From Alteromonas macleodii ATCC 27126 (GTDB lineage: Bacteria; Pseudomonadota; Gammaproteobacteria; Enterobacterales; Alteromonadaceae), in contig NC_018632.1 in the NCBI RefSeq assembly GCF_000172635.2, forward strand, positions 3,224,001 to 3,288,000: a stretch of 64,000 nt of DNA, read 5' to 3'. The notes beneath the pieces are model-generated. The model saw nothing but the letters and a program-made list of their open reading frames with translations, ran no database searches and was not told where the DNA came from. The translations under genes were made by a program, and so were the position numbers. Each line of letters begins with the position of its first letter. Within the stretch, counting starts at the first letter, position 1. This document shows, in pieces, positions 9,769 through 18,834 of the stretch.

Positions 9769-11288
9769 TGAACAAATTACCTCAAGAAATCGTGATTGTG
9801 GGTGGCGGAACAGCAGGCTGGATGACGGCGTGCTACTTGGCAAGAACCGCTGAGTTGATGGCCAATAACAGTAGTGTACCTGCCCCCGCCCCTAAAATAA
9901 CGCTTCTTGAATCTGCGGTTATCAGCACCGTTGGCGTAGGCGAAGGTTCAACGCCTTATCTGCGCCACTTTTTTGAGTTTCTCGAAATAAATGAAAGTGA
10001 TTGGATGCTGAAGTGCAGCGCCACGTATAAGATGGGCATTAGCTTTGAGCGTTGGACAACAACGGCTGAATCAAAAACAACGCGCCCCGCTTTCACCGAT
10101 TCAGACAGCTATTTTCACCCGTTCTTCTCTTCTTTAGATATTCCCACCGCGGATATGTACTTCAATGCGGTAAATGAATACAGAAAAGGCGCTTCGCACG
10201 ACATTAACCCGTCGCACTACTTTACTGCTGCGCACATGGTAGAAAAAGGCATTACGCCCGACGCCATTTGTAGTTCTGCGAATATTGATTATGCCTATCA
10301 TTTTGATGCAGGGCTGTTAGGTGACTTCTTAAAAGAATACGCGCTAAATAAAGGGGTGTCTCATCAAATAGGTACTGTGGCAAATGTAGAATGTCATGAG
10401 CACACTATTACTGCGCTTAAACTGGATGACGGAAATACATTAAGCGCAGACTTTTTTATTGATTGCTCGGGGTTTCGAGGGCTTCTTGGCAAACAAGCCC
10501 TGTCGCGAAGGTTTACAAGCTATGCCGACACCTTGTTTAACGATGCTGCCGTAGCCATTGCCAGCGACGCAACAGCATCACCAGAAACTGCACTACAAAC
10601 TCGCTCTATTGCGCTTAGTCACGGCTGGCAGTGGCACATTCCCCTAACTAGTCGCACAGGCAACGGCTATGTGTACAGTTCACAGTTTTGCACTGAAGCC
10701 CAAGCAGAAGAAGAACTTAGACTTGCATTAGAACCAGACCAATCCCATCAGCAAGCCCGACATTTGAAAATGACCGTAGGCAGACTAGAAGAACACTGGA
10801 AAGGTAATTGTTTATGCATAGGGTTGTCTCAGGGCTTTATTGAACCATTGGAAGCCACCGCACTTATGCTGGTGCAGTACGCACTGCATCACTTTATCGA
10901 TTGCTGGCAAAGTAACAATCCGCGAAGAGAGGTACGCTATAATTCTGAGATAAACCGAATGTTCGATGGTATTCGGGACTACATTGCTGCTCATTACTAT
11001 TTAAATACTCGCGACGATTCCGCCTACTGGGTTGCCTGTCGCGAAGACTTAAAGGTGCCGGATACCCTTTCTTATTTGCTGAATGCATGGGACAAAGGCG
11101 CCAGCTTTGAACATGCGCTCAATGAAGTAGATAACAAATTGGTTTATTTGCGACCTTCGTGGTACTGCATTTTTGCGGGAATGAAGCGCTTTTCTAATAA
11201 CACAACGCCACTTGCGCAACCCAACACCCTTGCACTTCGCACTATGCGGCAATCGGTAGAGGGAGCGCATCGAGTAAGGCAACCCTAA
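9768..11288 (+). CDS. Tryptophan-halogenase-like flavoprotein
   Basis: The 506-residue product has the FAD-binding GGGTAGWMTA near residue 12-21, GVGEGSTP (56-63), the ADFFIDCSGFRGLLG segment, and the halogenase WxWxIP motif as W287-Q-W289-H-I-P. It therefore belongs to the FAD-dependent tryptophan halogenase family. The catalytic lysine expected shortly after the GEG motif is not evident: residues 61-81 contain R66 and H67 but no lysine. Genes of this family often sit in TonB-receptor glycan loci, where their true reaction is unknown. It is translationally coupled to the LacI-type regulator. Real halogenation of tryptophan is unproven here. Confidence 0.82.
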   Translation: MNKLPQEIVIVGGGTAGWMTACYLARTAELMANNSSVPAPAPKITLLESAVISTVGVGEGSTPYLRHFFEFLEINESDWMLKCSATYKMGISFERWTTTAESKTTRPAFTDSDSYFHPFFSSLDIPTADMYFNAVNEYRKGASHDINPSHYFTAAHMVEKGITPDAICSSANIDYAYHFDAGLLGDFLKEYALNKGVSHQIGTVANVECHEHTITALKLDDGNTLSADFFIDCSGFRGLLGKQALSRRFTSYADTLFNDAAVAIASDATASPETALQTRSIALSHGWQWHIPLTSRTGNGYVYSSQFCTEAQAEEELRLALEPDQSHQQARHLKMTVGRLEEHWKGNCLCIGLSQGFIEPLEATALMLVQYALHHFIDCWQSNNPRREVRYNSEINRMFDGIRDYIAAHYYLNTRDDSAYWVACREDLKVPDTLSYLLNAWDKGASFEHALNEVDNKLVYLRPSWYCIFAGMKRFSNNTTPLAQPNTLALRTMRQSVEGAHRVRQP

Positions 11289-11388
11289 CTTGGCTAGAAC
11301 GCACAAACATACAAAATTACGCCTTTCGCCCGCTTACATTTAAAAATATAATAAAAGCAGGCAAATTCATTAGAAAGTGTAATTAACT

Positions 11389-12237
11389 ATGAAGCAGCTT
11401 TCCCTTGATACCTTACGCACCTTCGTTAGCGTTATTGAGCTTGGTGGCTACGCTAAAGCGGGCGATTTTTTGGGCCGTTCTCAACCGGCAATAAGCCTAC
11501 AAATTAAAAAGCTAGAGTCGCAGTTAGACCGCAAGCTATTTACTAAAGTTGGGCAACGGCATGTACCTAGCGCCGACGGCAATTGGCTGTACCCAAAGGC
11601 GAAAGAACTGCTAGAGCTTAACGATAACATCTTTCGCAGCTTAACCCCTGCCCCGCTAAGCGGTCGCTTGCGTCTTGGCATTCCCAATGAATTTGCTTCT
11701 ACATTATTGCCGGGTCTAATTGGCGAATTTTCAAAGCGCTATCCCGATGTATCACTTGAAGTGACCTCTGCTTTAAGTCGTGATTTGCTGCACCCGTCGC
11801 AGCGCGATCATTTCGATTTGATTTTGGCGTTGGTTAACCCGGGCGAACAGACAGAAGGCGAAGTAGTGTTAGAAGATGACGTGGTTTGGGTTGGCGACAC
11901 GGCTCATCCATTAGTTGGCAACAATATTCCTTTGGTGCTTGCTCCCGACGGTTGTATGTATCGAAGCCGCGTTATTGAGCAATTAAAGCAACAAACCTTT
12001 GCATGGAAAATCAGCTATACCAATGCAGATTTAGGCGGGCTGGTTGCCGCCATTCAACAGGGGCTAGGCGTGACAGCTCTAGCAAAATCTAGCTTACCGG
12101 CAAACCTAGTAGCGCTAAACCACCCGCACCTGCCCAAATTAGGCAAGGTGAATATTTGCCTGTTCAATCAAGATACACAGCACCCAGTGATCAGTAAAAC
12201 CCTGGCCGAATTCTTTAAAGTGAGGCTAACCCAATAA
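11389..12237 (+). CDS. LysR-family transcriptional regulator
   Basis: The 282-residue product has an N-terminal LysR winged helix (LDTLRTFVSVIELGGYAKAGDFLGRSQPAISLQIKKLE) followed by a substrate-binding domain starting near GRLRLGIPNEFAS. It is monocistronic and convergent with the DHH phosphoesterase. No divergent partner is present, since the upstream neighbour is the halogenase-like gene on the same strand 100 bases away, so its target cannot be read from context. Confidence 0.9.
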   Translation: MKQLSLDTLRTFVSVIELGGYAKAGDFLGRSQPAISLQIKKLESQLDRKLFTKVGQRHVPSADGNWLYPKAKELLELNDNIFRSLTPAPLSGRLRLGIPNEFASTLLPGLIGEFSKRYPDVSLEVTSALSRDLLHPSQRDHFDLILALVNPGEQTEGEVVLEDDVVWVGDTAHPLVGNNIPLVLAPDGCMYRSRVIEQLKQQTFAWKISYTNADLGGLVAAIQQGLGVTALAKSSLPANLVALNHPHLPKLGKVNICLFNQDTQHPVISKTLAEFFKVRLTQ

Positions 12238-12240
12238 AAA

Positions 12241-12270
12241 AAATGGGGTCAGAGTACTTTTTCTGCCCCA
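12241..12270 (+). repeat. Single REP-like GGGGTCAGAGTA element
   Basis: A copy of the repeat (12241-12260) follows four bases after the LysR stop. It pairs with TTCTGCCCCA at 12261-12270 to form a short imperfect hairpin in the convergent gap with the DHH gene. The same element occurs five times at 17.4-17.65 kb. Confidence 0.75.
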
Positions 12271-12290
12271 CCGCTCTTATTCAATTAGCT

Positions 12291-13223
12291 TTAGCCATCA
12301 CTCGTGATGGTTTCGATAAGCTCGCCGAGTACAGTTTCGGCTTTGCTGGTTTCAACCTGACATGTACCTGCGTTCATGTGACCACCGCCGCCATACTTCA
12401 AGCACAACTCTCCCACATTGGTTTTTGAACTACGATTAGTAATGGATTTACCAATAGCAAATACCACGTTTTGCTTTTTCAGCCCCCACATCTTGTGAAT
12501 AGAGATATTGCAGTCGGGGTACATGGCATAAATAACAAACCGGTTTGTCGCGTAAATGGTTTCTTGGTCGGTTAAATCAAGCACAACTAAGTTGTCGTAT
12601 ACGGTAGAACACTTGGCAATTTGCGCCTTCGCCATTTCATTGTGCTCGTGGTACAAACTCACGCGCTCGGCCACGTCTTCCATTTGCAGTATTTCTTCAA
12701 TGCTGTGGTCTTTGCACGCATCTATTAGCTTCATCATTAGCTGATAGTTAGAGATTTTGAAATCTCTGAAACGACCAAGCCCAGTTCGCGCATCCATAAT
12801 GAAATTCATGAGCACCCAATCTGTGGGCTCAAGGATTTCTTCTTCGCTAAACTGTGCAGAGTCTCCTTTATCTACTGCATCCATCATATTTACTGAGATA
12901 TTAGGAAATTTATCTGCACCACCGTAATAGTCGTAAACAACGCGCGCCGCCGACGGCGCTTTCGGGTCTATGATGTGATTATCAATATCGCCTGAGTTAC
13001 GCACTGTTTCGCTTAAGTGATGGTCGAAGGCAATATGGCAACCCGCAACGTAAGGCAGGTTAGTGGTGATATCATTCTCGGTAATATCAATTTTACCGTC
13101 TTGCATGTCTTTTGGATGAACAAACAAAATATCGTCAATTAAGTCTAAATCTTTCAATAAAACCGCACATACCAGTCCATCGAAATCACTTCGCGTAACC
13201 AATCTAAATTTTCTTTCAGGCAT
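12291..13223 (-). CDS. DHH-family phosphoesterase
   Basis: The 310-residue product carries the N-terminal DHH-superfamily motifs: SDFDGLVCAVLL (residues 9-20), a mid-domain HPKDMQDG, and FDHHLSET near 67. It also has the C-terminal DHHA1 glycine motif, GGGGHMNAGTCQ. The family includes oligoribonuclease-like, pyrophosphatase-like and exopolyphosphatase-like manganese-dependent hydrolases. Which substrate this one uses cannot be told from sequence. It stands alone between convergent LysR and same-strand M24 peptidase genes. Confidence 0.88.
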   Translation of the reverse strand: MPERKFRLVTRSDFDGLVCAVLLKDLDLIDDILFVHPKDMQDGKIDITENDITTNLPYVAGCHIAFDHHLSETVRNSGDIDNHIIDPKAPSAARVVYDYYGGADKFPNISVNMMDAVDKGDSAQFSEEEILEPTDWVLMNFIMDARTGLGRFRDFKISNYQLMMKLIDACKDHSIEEILQMEDVAERVSLYHEHNEMAKAQIAKCSTVYDNLVVLDLTDQETIYATNRFVIYAMYPDCNISIHKMWGLKKQNVVFAIGKSITNRSSKTNVGELCLKYGGGGHMNAGTCQVETSKAETVLGELIETITSDG

Positions 13224-13307
13224 AGTTTATCCATCATTCACTTTGGTAATAATTTTAAGTGTAACAGCTAATAAAAATTTTGAGAGACAGGTTTATTAAC
13301 TTCTTAT

Positions 13308-14597
13308 TTAGCTTTTTAAATTCAGTAATTTACCCAGCGGCTTAGCCAAACTTTCAGGCGGTTCGGTAAAGTAAGCGGGGCCCGTTTCAGTCATATACAA
13401 ACAGTCTTCTAAGCGCACACCAAATTCACCCGGAATATAGATACCTGGCTCATTAGAAAAGCACATGCCTTTTCTAAGTGGCGTATTTTCACCACGCACA
13501 AAGTTAACACTCTCGTGTCCTTCCATGCCGATACCGTGACCTGTTCTGTGACTTAGCCCAGGCAATGCATAGTCTTTGCTGTACCCTTTGCTGGCGTAGA
13601 ATTGGCGCACTGCATCATCCACTGTTCCTGCTGGTTCACCAATTTTAGCTGCGGCAAATGCTACGTTCTGCCCTTCCCTTACTGTGTGCCACACGTCCTG
13701 AACTTTCTGAGACGCCTTGCCAAATACCAAAGTACGACTTATGTCGCTTTGGTAACCGTGCACACTGCAACCGCTGTCTAGCAAGATCACCGAACCTTCT
13801 TTGATAGTTTGTGCTGCATTTGTGCCATGAGGATAAGCACTTGCATCGTTAAACAGCGCCAAACACCATGTACCGCTGCCGCCTAAGTGCTGCTGTGCGG
13901 TGTTCATCAAACTTTTTACATCCTGCTGACTCATGCCAAGCTTTAGGTTACTAAAAACAAACTCGTAAGCACGTAGAGTAACTTCATTGGCCTTATGCAT
14001 AAGTGCCAGTTCACTCGCAGTTTTATACATGCGACAACCCAGTGTAATTGGCTCGGCGGGAACGATATTAATGTTTGGCAGCGCTCGGCTGACTCCAGTA
14101 ACTACAAAGTAGCGTACGCTGCTTTCAAAGCCGATATTGCCGCTTGTTATACCGCGCGATTTTAAAATATTGGCTACGACATCAAACGGGCTTTCATGCT
14201 CTTGCCACACTCTTACATCATCGCCTATAGCTAACGACTCAAGCACACTTGGCTTTTCGAAAAATGGCGTTACCACCGCCATGTCACCTTTTTGAGGGAT
14301 AACCAGCGCGGTCAAGCGCTCGCTACGCCACCATTTAATCCCTGAAAAATAATCCATTGCAGCGCCAGGCTCGACCAGAATCGCCGCAATGTCTTGGGCT
14401 TTCATAAGCGACTGCGCTTTTTCAATACGCGCTTTGCGCTCTTCTACGGTAATCGGCTTCGCATTTGCGGTGATATCACTTAGCCCGCTAAAACCGTTAG
14501 TGTCTGTTGCATTGGTTTGATTAATTGCAGCCATAGAAGCCACAGGAGCAAGCGCAAAGCTAGCGCCCGCTAATTTCAAGAAATGTCGCTTATCCAT
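13308..14597 (-). CDS. M24-family metallopeptidase (Xaa-Pro peptidase-like), exported
   Basis: The 429-residue product has the creatinase/prolidase N-terminal domain followed by the M24 pita-bread domain. The five metal ligands are recognisable in LLDSGCSVHGYQSDISRT, RTGHGIGMEGHE, SNEPGIY and GVRLEDC. The N terminus, MDKRHFLKLAGASFALAPVASMA, resembles a twin-arginine signal but has KR instead of RR. Export is thus likely, with the route open between Tat and Sec. A second M24 enzyme, PepP, lies at 20.3 kb and lacks a signal peptide. Confidence 0.9.
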   Translation of the reverse strand: MDKRHFLKLAGASFALAPVASMAAINQTNATDTNGFSGLSDITANAKPITVEERKARIEKAQSLMKAQDIAAILVEPGAAMDYFSGIKWWRSERLTALVIPQKGDMAVVTPFFEKPSVLESLAIGDDVRVWQEHESPFDVVANILKSRGITSGNIGFESSVRYFVVTGVSRALPNINIVPAEPITLGCRMYKTASELALMHKANEVTLRAYEFVFSNLKLGMSQQDVKSLMNTAQQHLGGSGTWCLALFNDASAYPHGTNAAQTIKEGSVILLDSGCSVHGYQSDISRTLVFGKASQKVQDVWHTVREGQNVAFAAAKIGEPAGTVDDAVRQFYASKGYSKDYALPGLSHRTGHGIGMEGHESVNFVRGENTPLRKGMCFSNEPGIYIPGEFGVRLEDCLYMTETGPAYFTEPPESLAKPLGKLLNLKS

Positions 14598-14708
14598 GTT
14601 CCCTTCCTGTCGTTTTAATTAAGGTCATTTGACACTTTTTTTGTTTTATGAAAATAACATTGAATTGATTTTGTACTAAAAATTTCAGTGTTTAATATTG
14701 TCAGTACT

Positions 14709-15584
14709 TTATGCCCACATAACAAAGATTGCGGCAAGCCCAATAAGAAGTAAGCCAGCAATTTCGCGTTTTGTGACTGCATTTTTTAGCCAGTAATGTG
14801 AAAGTACCAAGGTAAGCAACACCTCTAACTGCCCAAGCGTTTTTACCAGCGCCACATGTTGTAATGCCATGGCCGTGAACCAACAAATTGAGCCCAAACA
14901 GCTTACCGTGCTAATCGCTAGCACCTGCTTTTTAGCGTTGGTTAGCTGTCTGAACACGAAGGGTTTAGTTAGCGCAATATAACCACTTAAACTTATCGTT
15001 TGTACACATAGCACCCATAACAACACCCAAGCAGCAGCCACTGTATGCTGAACATTTAGCATATGGCTAGCCTCGCGCACCAACAGTGATGTAAGCGCAA
15101 AACAGGTACCGCAGGCAAGACCTATAACCATGGTTTTCACACTAATGCCATGGAGCCGATTGCCGCTGCTTAACACAAATACTGCTATTGCGCCTATTAC
15201 TATGCCCGCCCACCCAAGGGGCGTTAAATAACTTCCGAAAAAGAGCATGCCTACAACGCCGGCCACCAAGGCCTCACTCTTAGCAAGGCCTGCGCCAATG
15301 GCAAAATTCTTCTGCTTGAACAAAATCACCATTAAAGAAGTGGCCGCTATTTGAAGTAGCGAAGCACACAGTACCACTGCAATAAAAGAGCCTGAGAACT
15401 CAGGCACTTGACTGGCGCTTCCGCTGTAGAGAATGAGTAAATAAACAAGCGCTATTGGGGGAGCCAAGATAAAGCGAGAGAGCGTTACCCCAGAGGTGTT
15501 AACTGCGCCGCTCAATTTGCTCTGCAGCGCATTGCGCACGGTTTGCAAAATAACCGCGCCCAATGTGAATAAAATCCAACTCAT
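14709..15584 (-). CDS. EamA/DMT-superfamily transporter
   Basis: The 291-residue product is very hydrophobic with about ten predicted membrane spans arranged as two repeats of the EamA fold. The second repeat starts near residue 150 after RLHGISVKTMVIGLACG. It is an inner-membrane metabolite transporter of the drug/metabolite superfamily; no substrate can be assigned. The M28 peptidase gene ends 47 bases upstream on the same strand, so the two may be cotranscribed. Confidence 0.85.
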   Translation of the reverse strand: MSWILFTLGAVILQTVRNALQSKLSGAVNTSGVTLSRFILAPPIALVYLLILYSGSASQVPEFSGSFIAVVLCASLLQIAATSLMVILFKQKNFAIGAGLAKSEALVAGVVGMLFFGSYLTPLGWAGIVIGAIAVFVLSSGNRLHGISVKTMVIGLACGTCFALTSLLVREASHMLNVQHTVAAAWVLLWVLCVQTISLSGYIALTKPFVFRQLTNAKKQVLAISTVSCLGSICWFTAMALQHVALVKTLGQLEVLLTLVLSHYWLKNAVTKREIAGLLLIGLAAIFVMWA

Positions 15585-15631
15585 TAGCGTCGCTCTACCT
15601 TGTTATATCGCTACCTATAGTTAAGCGCGAA

Positions 15632-17332
15632 TTACTTTGCCTTTTTCACTTCCATTGCCTGTGTGCGCTTGTCTTTAAAATCAGAGTCGCGTTTCCAGTA
15701 TGGCCACACGTCGCCTTGGGCGTAATAGTTCAGCATAGAGCCGATAAGTGAGAGGTCTTGTTGCACGCCACCTAATGTCCAGCTTGGAAGGTAGTCATCA
15801 TCTGCTTTATGGTAGCGTTTGGCGATAAAGCTAGGGTCGGTATCGCCTAAGCTCATGAACAAAATTGAAGGTACGCCCTGCTTAGCAAGCGCGAAGTGAT
15901 CTGAGCGGAAGAACAGTCCATTTTGAGGTCTCGGATCCATTTTAACCGTTCGTCCTTGTAATGCGGCAGCTGTCGCTAAATCGTCTTCAATAGATAAATA
16001 ACTTTCGCCGTACTGCAAAATGTAATCAACATCATCGTTTACATTCATGCCGTCGATATTTAAAAAAGCCACCATGTTCGATGTTGGTACCGGCGGGTTA
16101 TTTGCAAAATAATCGGCACCGAGTAGCCCTGTTTCCTCGGCGGTAAAAGCACTAAACATTAGTGTACGTGCAAAGCCCTCTTCGCGTTTTGAAAGCGCAT
16201 CTGCCAATGTAATTACACCTGCTACGCCTGACGCATTGTCTACCGCACCATTGTAAATAGTGGTTTGGCCGTTCTTCTCAACTTTGCCTAGGTGGTCCCA
16301 GTGAGCGTGAAGCATTACCCATTCTTCTGGCTTATCTGTACCTTCTAAAATGCCTGCAACATTTTGCGACTCGGCACGCTCAATAGTATTGGTGAAACCC
16401 AATGATGCTTTTGTGTTTAGCGCGATGGGCATAAACCCTGGCTTTGAAGCTTTGTCTTTAAGCTCGCCATAGTCCATACCCACTTTTTCAAATAGCTGTC
16501 TTGCGGCATTTAAATGAAGCCAACCCATTACGCCGACTTGTGAAGCATTGTTGTCGTCGTCGACTAAACTGAATTTGGTATTGGAATTTGAGTTTTCGAC
16601 TACGCCCCACCCGTAACCCGCAGGCATGGTTTCATGAATAATGAAAACCGCTTCTGCCCCCTGCCTGGCTGCTTCTTCGTACTTATATGTCCAACGACCG
16701 TAATAGGTCATTGCGTTGCCCTGAAAAAGCTCTGGATCTTTAGAAGCGAAACCCGGGTCGTTTACCAGCATTACAACGGTTTTTCCTTTTACATCAAGGT
16801 CTGCGTAATCATTCCAATTGTACTCTGGGGCATTAATGCCATAACCCACAAAAATTACATCACTATTGGTAAGTGAGTAGTCATTAACAATGCGCTGAGT
16901 ACGGGCGGTAAACTCGCTGCCTGCGCTAAAATCAAGCCCGCCTATTTTTAACGATGAAATGTTCTTAGGCGTTATTTTAGCTAAAGGCACAGCTTGGGTG
17001 TAGCTATCGCCAAAGGCTGGCTTCAACCCTAGCTTTTTGTATTGGGTTACCAAGTAATCGACTGTTTTCTCTTCCCCTTTCGATAAAGGCCCTCGCCCTT
17101 CAAACTCATCGCTTGCCAGTGTTTTAACGTGCTGACGATAAACGTCCAAATCGATGGAGGCATTACTCAGCGTCATCATTTTGCTGTTTGTTGTCGCCGA
17201 CGATTCAACCGAGGCTAAATTAGAAGCAGGTACTTCGGCATTCGCCGAACCAGTCATTAAAGTAGAAGTAAGTACGGAAGCAGCGCAGACAAAGGAAAAG
17301 GCGCGATAAGGTTTGCAAAGATAAGTAAACAT
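15632..17332 (-). CDS. M28-family zinc aminopeptidase, exported
   Basis: The product has a signal peptide (AFSFVCAASVLTSTLMTGSANAE), an inserted PA-type domain near residues 140-290, and the M28 dizinc core. Core motifs are MLHAHWDHLG, GAVDNASGVAGVITLA, FTAEETGLLGADYF and FRSDHFALAKQGVPS. These fit bacterial exported aminopeptidases of about 550 residues. I prefer the ATG at 17332 (566 residues); a TTG at 17347 adds five residues. Neither has a clear Shine-Dalgarno sequence, and a terminator-like hairpin lies immediately upstream. Confidence 0.9.
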   Translation of the reverse strand: MFTYLCKPYRAFSFVCAASVLTSTLMTGSANAEVPASNLASVESSATTNSKMMTLSNASIDLDVYRQHVKTLASDEFEGRGPLSKGEEKTVDYLVTQYKKLGLKPAFGDSYTQAVPLAKITPKNISSLKIGGLDFSAGSEFTARTQRIVNDYSLTNSDVIFVGYGINAPEYNWNDYADLDVKGKTVVMLVNDPGFASKDPELFQGNAMTYYGRWTYKYEEAARQGAEAVFIIHETMPAGYGWGVVENSNSNTKFSLVDDDNNASQVGVMGWLHLNAARQLFEKVGMDYGELKDKASKPGFMPIALNTKASLGFTNTIERAESQNVAGILEGTDKPEEWVMLHAHWDHLGKVEKNGQTTIYNGAVDNASGVAGVITLADALSKREEGFARTLMFSAFTAEETGLLGADYFANNPPVPTSNMVAFLNIDGMNVNDDVDYILQYGESYLSIEDDLATAAALQGRTVKMDPRPQNGLFFRSDHFALAKQGVPSILFMSLGDTDPSFIAKRYHKADDDYLPSWTLGGVQQDLSLIGSMLNYYAQGDVWPYWKRDSDFKDKRTQAMEVKKAK

Positions 17333-17347
17333 AAGCCATTGGTACAA

Positions 17348-17379
17348 ATAAAAAAGGATACCGAAGAGTATCCTGTACC
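17348..17379 (-). terminator. Intrinsic terminator-like hairpin abutting the M28 start
   Basis: Read on the minus strand, GGATAC-TCTTCG-GTATCC (17373 down to 17356) is followed by a run of six T. An outer GGTACA/TGTACC pair (17341-17346 and 17374-17379) could extend or compete with the stem. It may end transcripts from ubiH-ubiI after the REP cluster. It leaves no room for a promoter before the M28 start codon. Confidence 0.7.
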
Positions 17380-17416
17380 GCTGACTATCTCAACGCCGAA
17401 ACGACTAAACCACAAG

Positions 17417-17652
17417 AATGGGGTCAGAGTACATTTCTTTGCTTTTAGAGCGAGATAGATAATTAGAGAGCTTTGCCGCCTGTTTTCTATGATGTGTGAA
17501 AAAGTACACTTCCAAGCTTCAATAATGGGGTCAGAGTACATTTATTCGGTTTTGTAATAGGGAAAGCCAATAATGTACTCTGACCCCACTATTCGAGTGG
17601 TGGCGAAAAAAGTACTCTGACCCCATTATTTAAATGTACTCTGACCCCATTT
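17417..17652. repeat. Cluster of five REP-like elements (GGGGTCAGAGTA)
   Basis: The 314-base gap between the M28 gene and ubiI holds five copies of a roughly 20-base element with core TGGGGTCAGAGTAC and a T-rich tail. Two are direct (17417-17436, 17524-17543) and three inverted (17572-17588, 17606-17627, 17632-17652). Direct and inverted copies can form hairpins like bacterial interspersed mosaic elements. This core is known from REP elements mobilised by Y1 (RAYT) transposases; no transposase gene is in the window. Confidence 0.82.
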
Positions 17653-17661
17653 TTTTTGGAT

Positions 17662-18834
17662 TTATAGGCCCATGGCGTGGCTGACGAAGGCGGTTTTAAT
17701 GGTGCTGAGTTTGTCTGTGGCTGAAAGACCAATTCCTCTGACCAACTTTTTGAGTGGGTCGTCGCCGTCGAATAAGAATTTAAAGCCGTCCATTGCGGCA
17801 ATCATTTTCGTGGCTTCTGTTTTACGGCTTCGTTCGTAGCTGCGTAAGTGCTTGTACAAACCTATGTCTTTACCCGACGCCTTTAAGCTGTTTAGGGTTT
17901 CAGCCAATGCGAGCGCATCTTGCATTCCCAAGTTAGCGCCCTGCCCTGCAAGCGGGTGAATGGTATGCGCTGCATCGCCTACCAGCACCACACCGTCTTT
18001 CGCCCACTGGCGTGCATAACGCATGGTCAACGGGAAAGCGGCGCGCTTGGTTTCAAGCGAAATAGTGCCTAGAACGCTATTACTAGCCGCAGTTAACGCA
18101 TTGCAGAACGCAGCGTCATCCAATGCCATTAATAAGTTCGCTTGCTCTGGCGTTTGCGACCATACAATAGAACATACATTTGGCTCAGACATAGGCAGTA
18201 GCGCGAGCGGTCCCGTGGGTGTGAACGCTTGTCTCGCCACATTATTATGCGGCTCTACCGTTTTGATATTAGCGACAATCGCCGTATGCTCGTAGTCTTT
18301 AAATGTAATTGGCAAGCCAGCCTGCTTTCTCACAAACGAATTTGCGCCATCGGCGCCTACTAACAACCTGCAGCTTAGCACGTCATCATTATCAAGCATC
18401 AGCATGGTTTGGTTTGGGCCAGCTAATACTCTATCAATACCCGCAGTGATCAACTCCACATTAGGCTGCGCTTCCACAGATTTAGACAGTGCATTGACTA
18501 AAGCCTGATTCTCTACAATCACGCCAAGCGCATCACTGCCCATTTCATCGCATGAAAAGTGAATGTCGCCAAAACTGTCTTTGTCCCATACATGCATGTC
18601 GGTGTAAGGGTTGGCGCGGTCTTGCTGCAAATGCGACCACACATCAAACTGTTGAAGCGCTTTAATATTAGCCTGGTTTATGGCACTCACTCTCGCCGTT
18701 GGCTTCTCGTCCAGAGTCTGATAACACGCCGCTTTATCGACTATTGCTATGCTCAATTCACTGTGTTTAAGCGCCGCTGCAAGGGTTAGCCCTACAATTC
18801 CGCCGCCCACTATCGCTATATCAACATGCTGCAT
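17662..18834 (-). CDS. ubiI: FAD-dependent ubiquinone-biosynthesis hydroxylase, UbiI/VisC type
   Basis: The 390-residue product is a UbiH/UbiF-family monooxygenase with the FAD motif IVGGGIVGLTLAAAL (residues 8-22), the NAD(P)H/FAD DG motif LLVGADGANSFVR, and VVLVGDAAHTIHPLAGQGANLGMQDALAL. The stretch MHVWDKDSFGDIHF near 86 matches the UbiI/VisC subgroup (C5 hydroxylation in ubiquinone synthesis) better than UbiH. Its ATG overlaps the end of ubiH by 14 bases, as in the conserved ubiI-ubiH-pepP-ygfB arrangement. Confidence 0.92.
   Translation of the reverse strand: MQHVDIAIVGGGIVGLTLAAALKHSELSIAIVDKAACYQTLDEKPTARVSAINQANIKALQQFDVWSHLQQDRANPYTDMHVWDKDSFGDIHFSCDEMGSDALGVIVENQALVNALSKSVEAQPNVELITAGIDRVLAGPNQTMLMLDNDDVLSCRLLVGADGANSFVRKQAGLPITFKDYEHTAIVANIKTVEPHNNVARQAFTPTGPLALLPMSEPNVCSIVWSQTPEQANLLMALDDAAFCNALTAASNSVLGTISLETKRAAFPLTMRYARQWAKDGVVLVGDAAHTIHPLAGQGANLGMQDALALAETLNSLKASGKDIGLYKHLRSYERSRKTEATKMIAAMDGFKFLFDGDDPLKKLVRGIGLSATDKLSTIKTAFVSHAMGL

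Noticed and set aside
17417..17652. Possible CRISPR array
   Set aside because: The repeats are in mixed orientation with irregular spacing and no cas genes are present; REP-like elements explain them.
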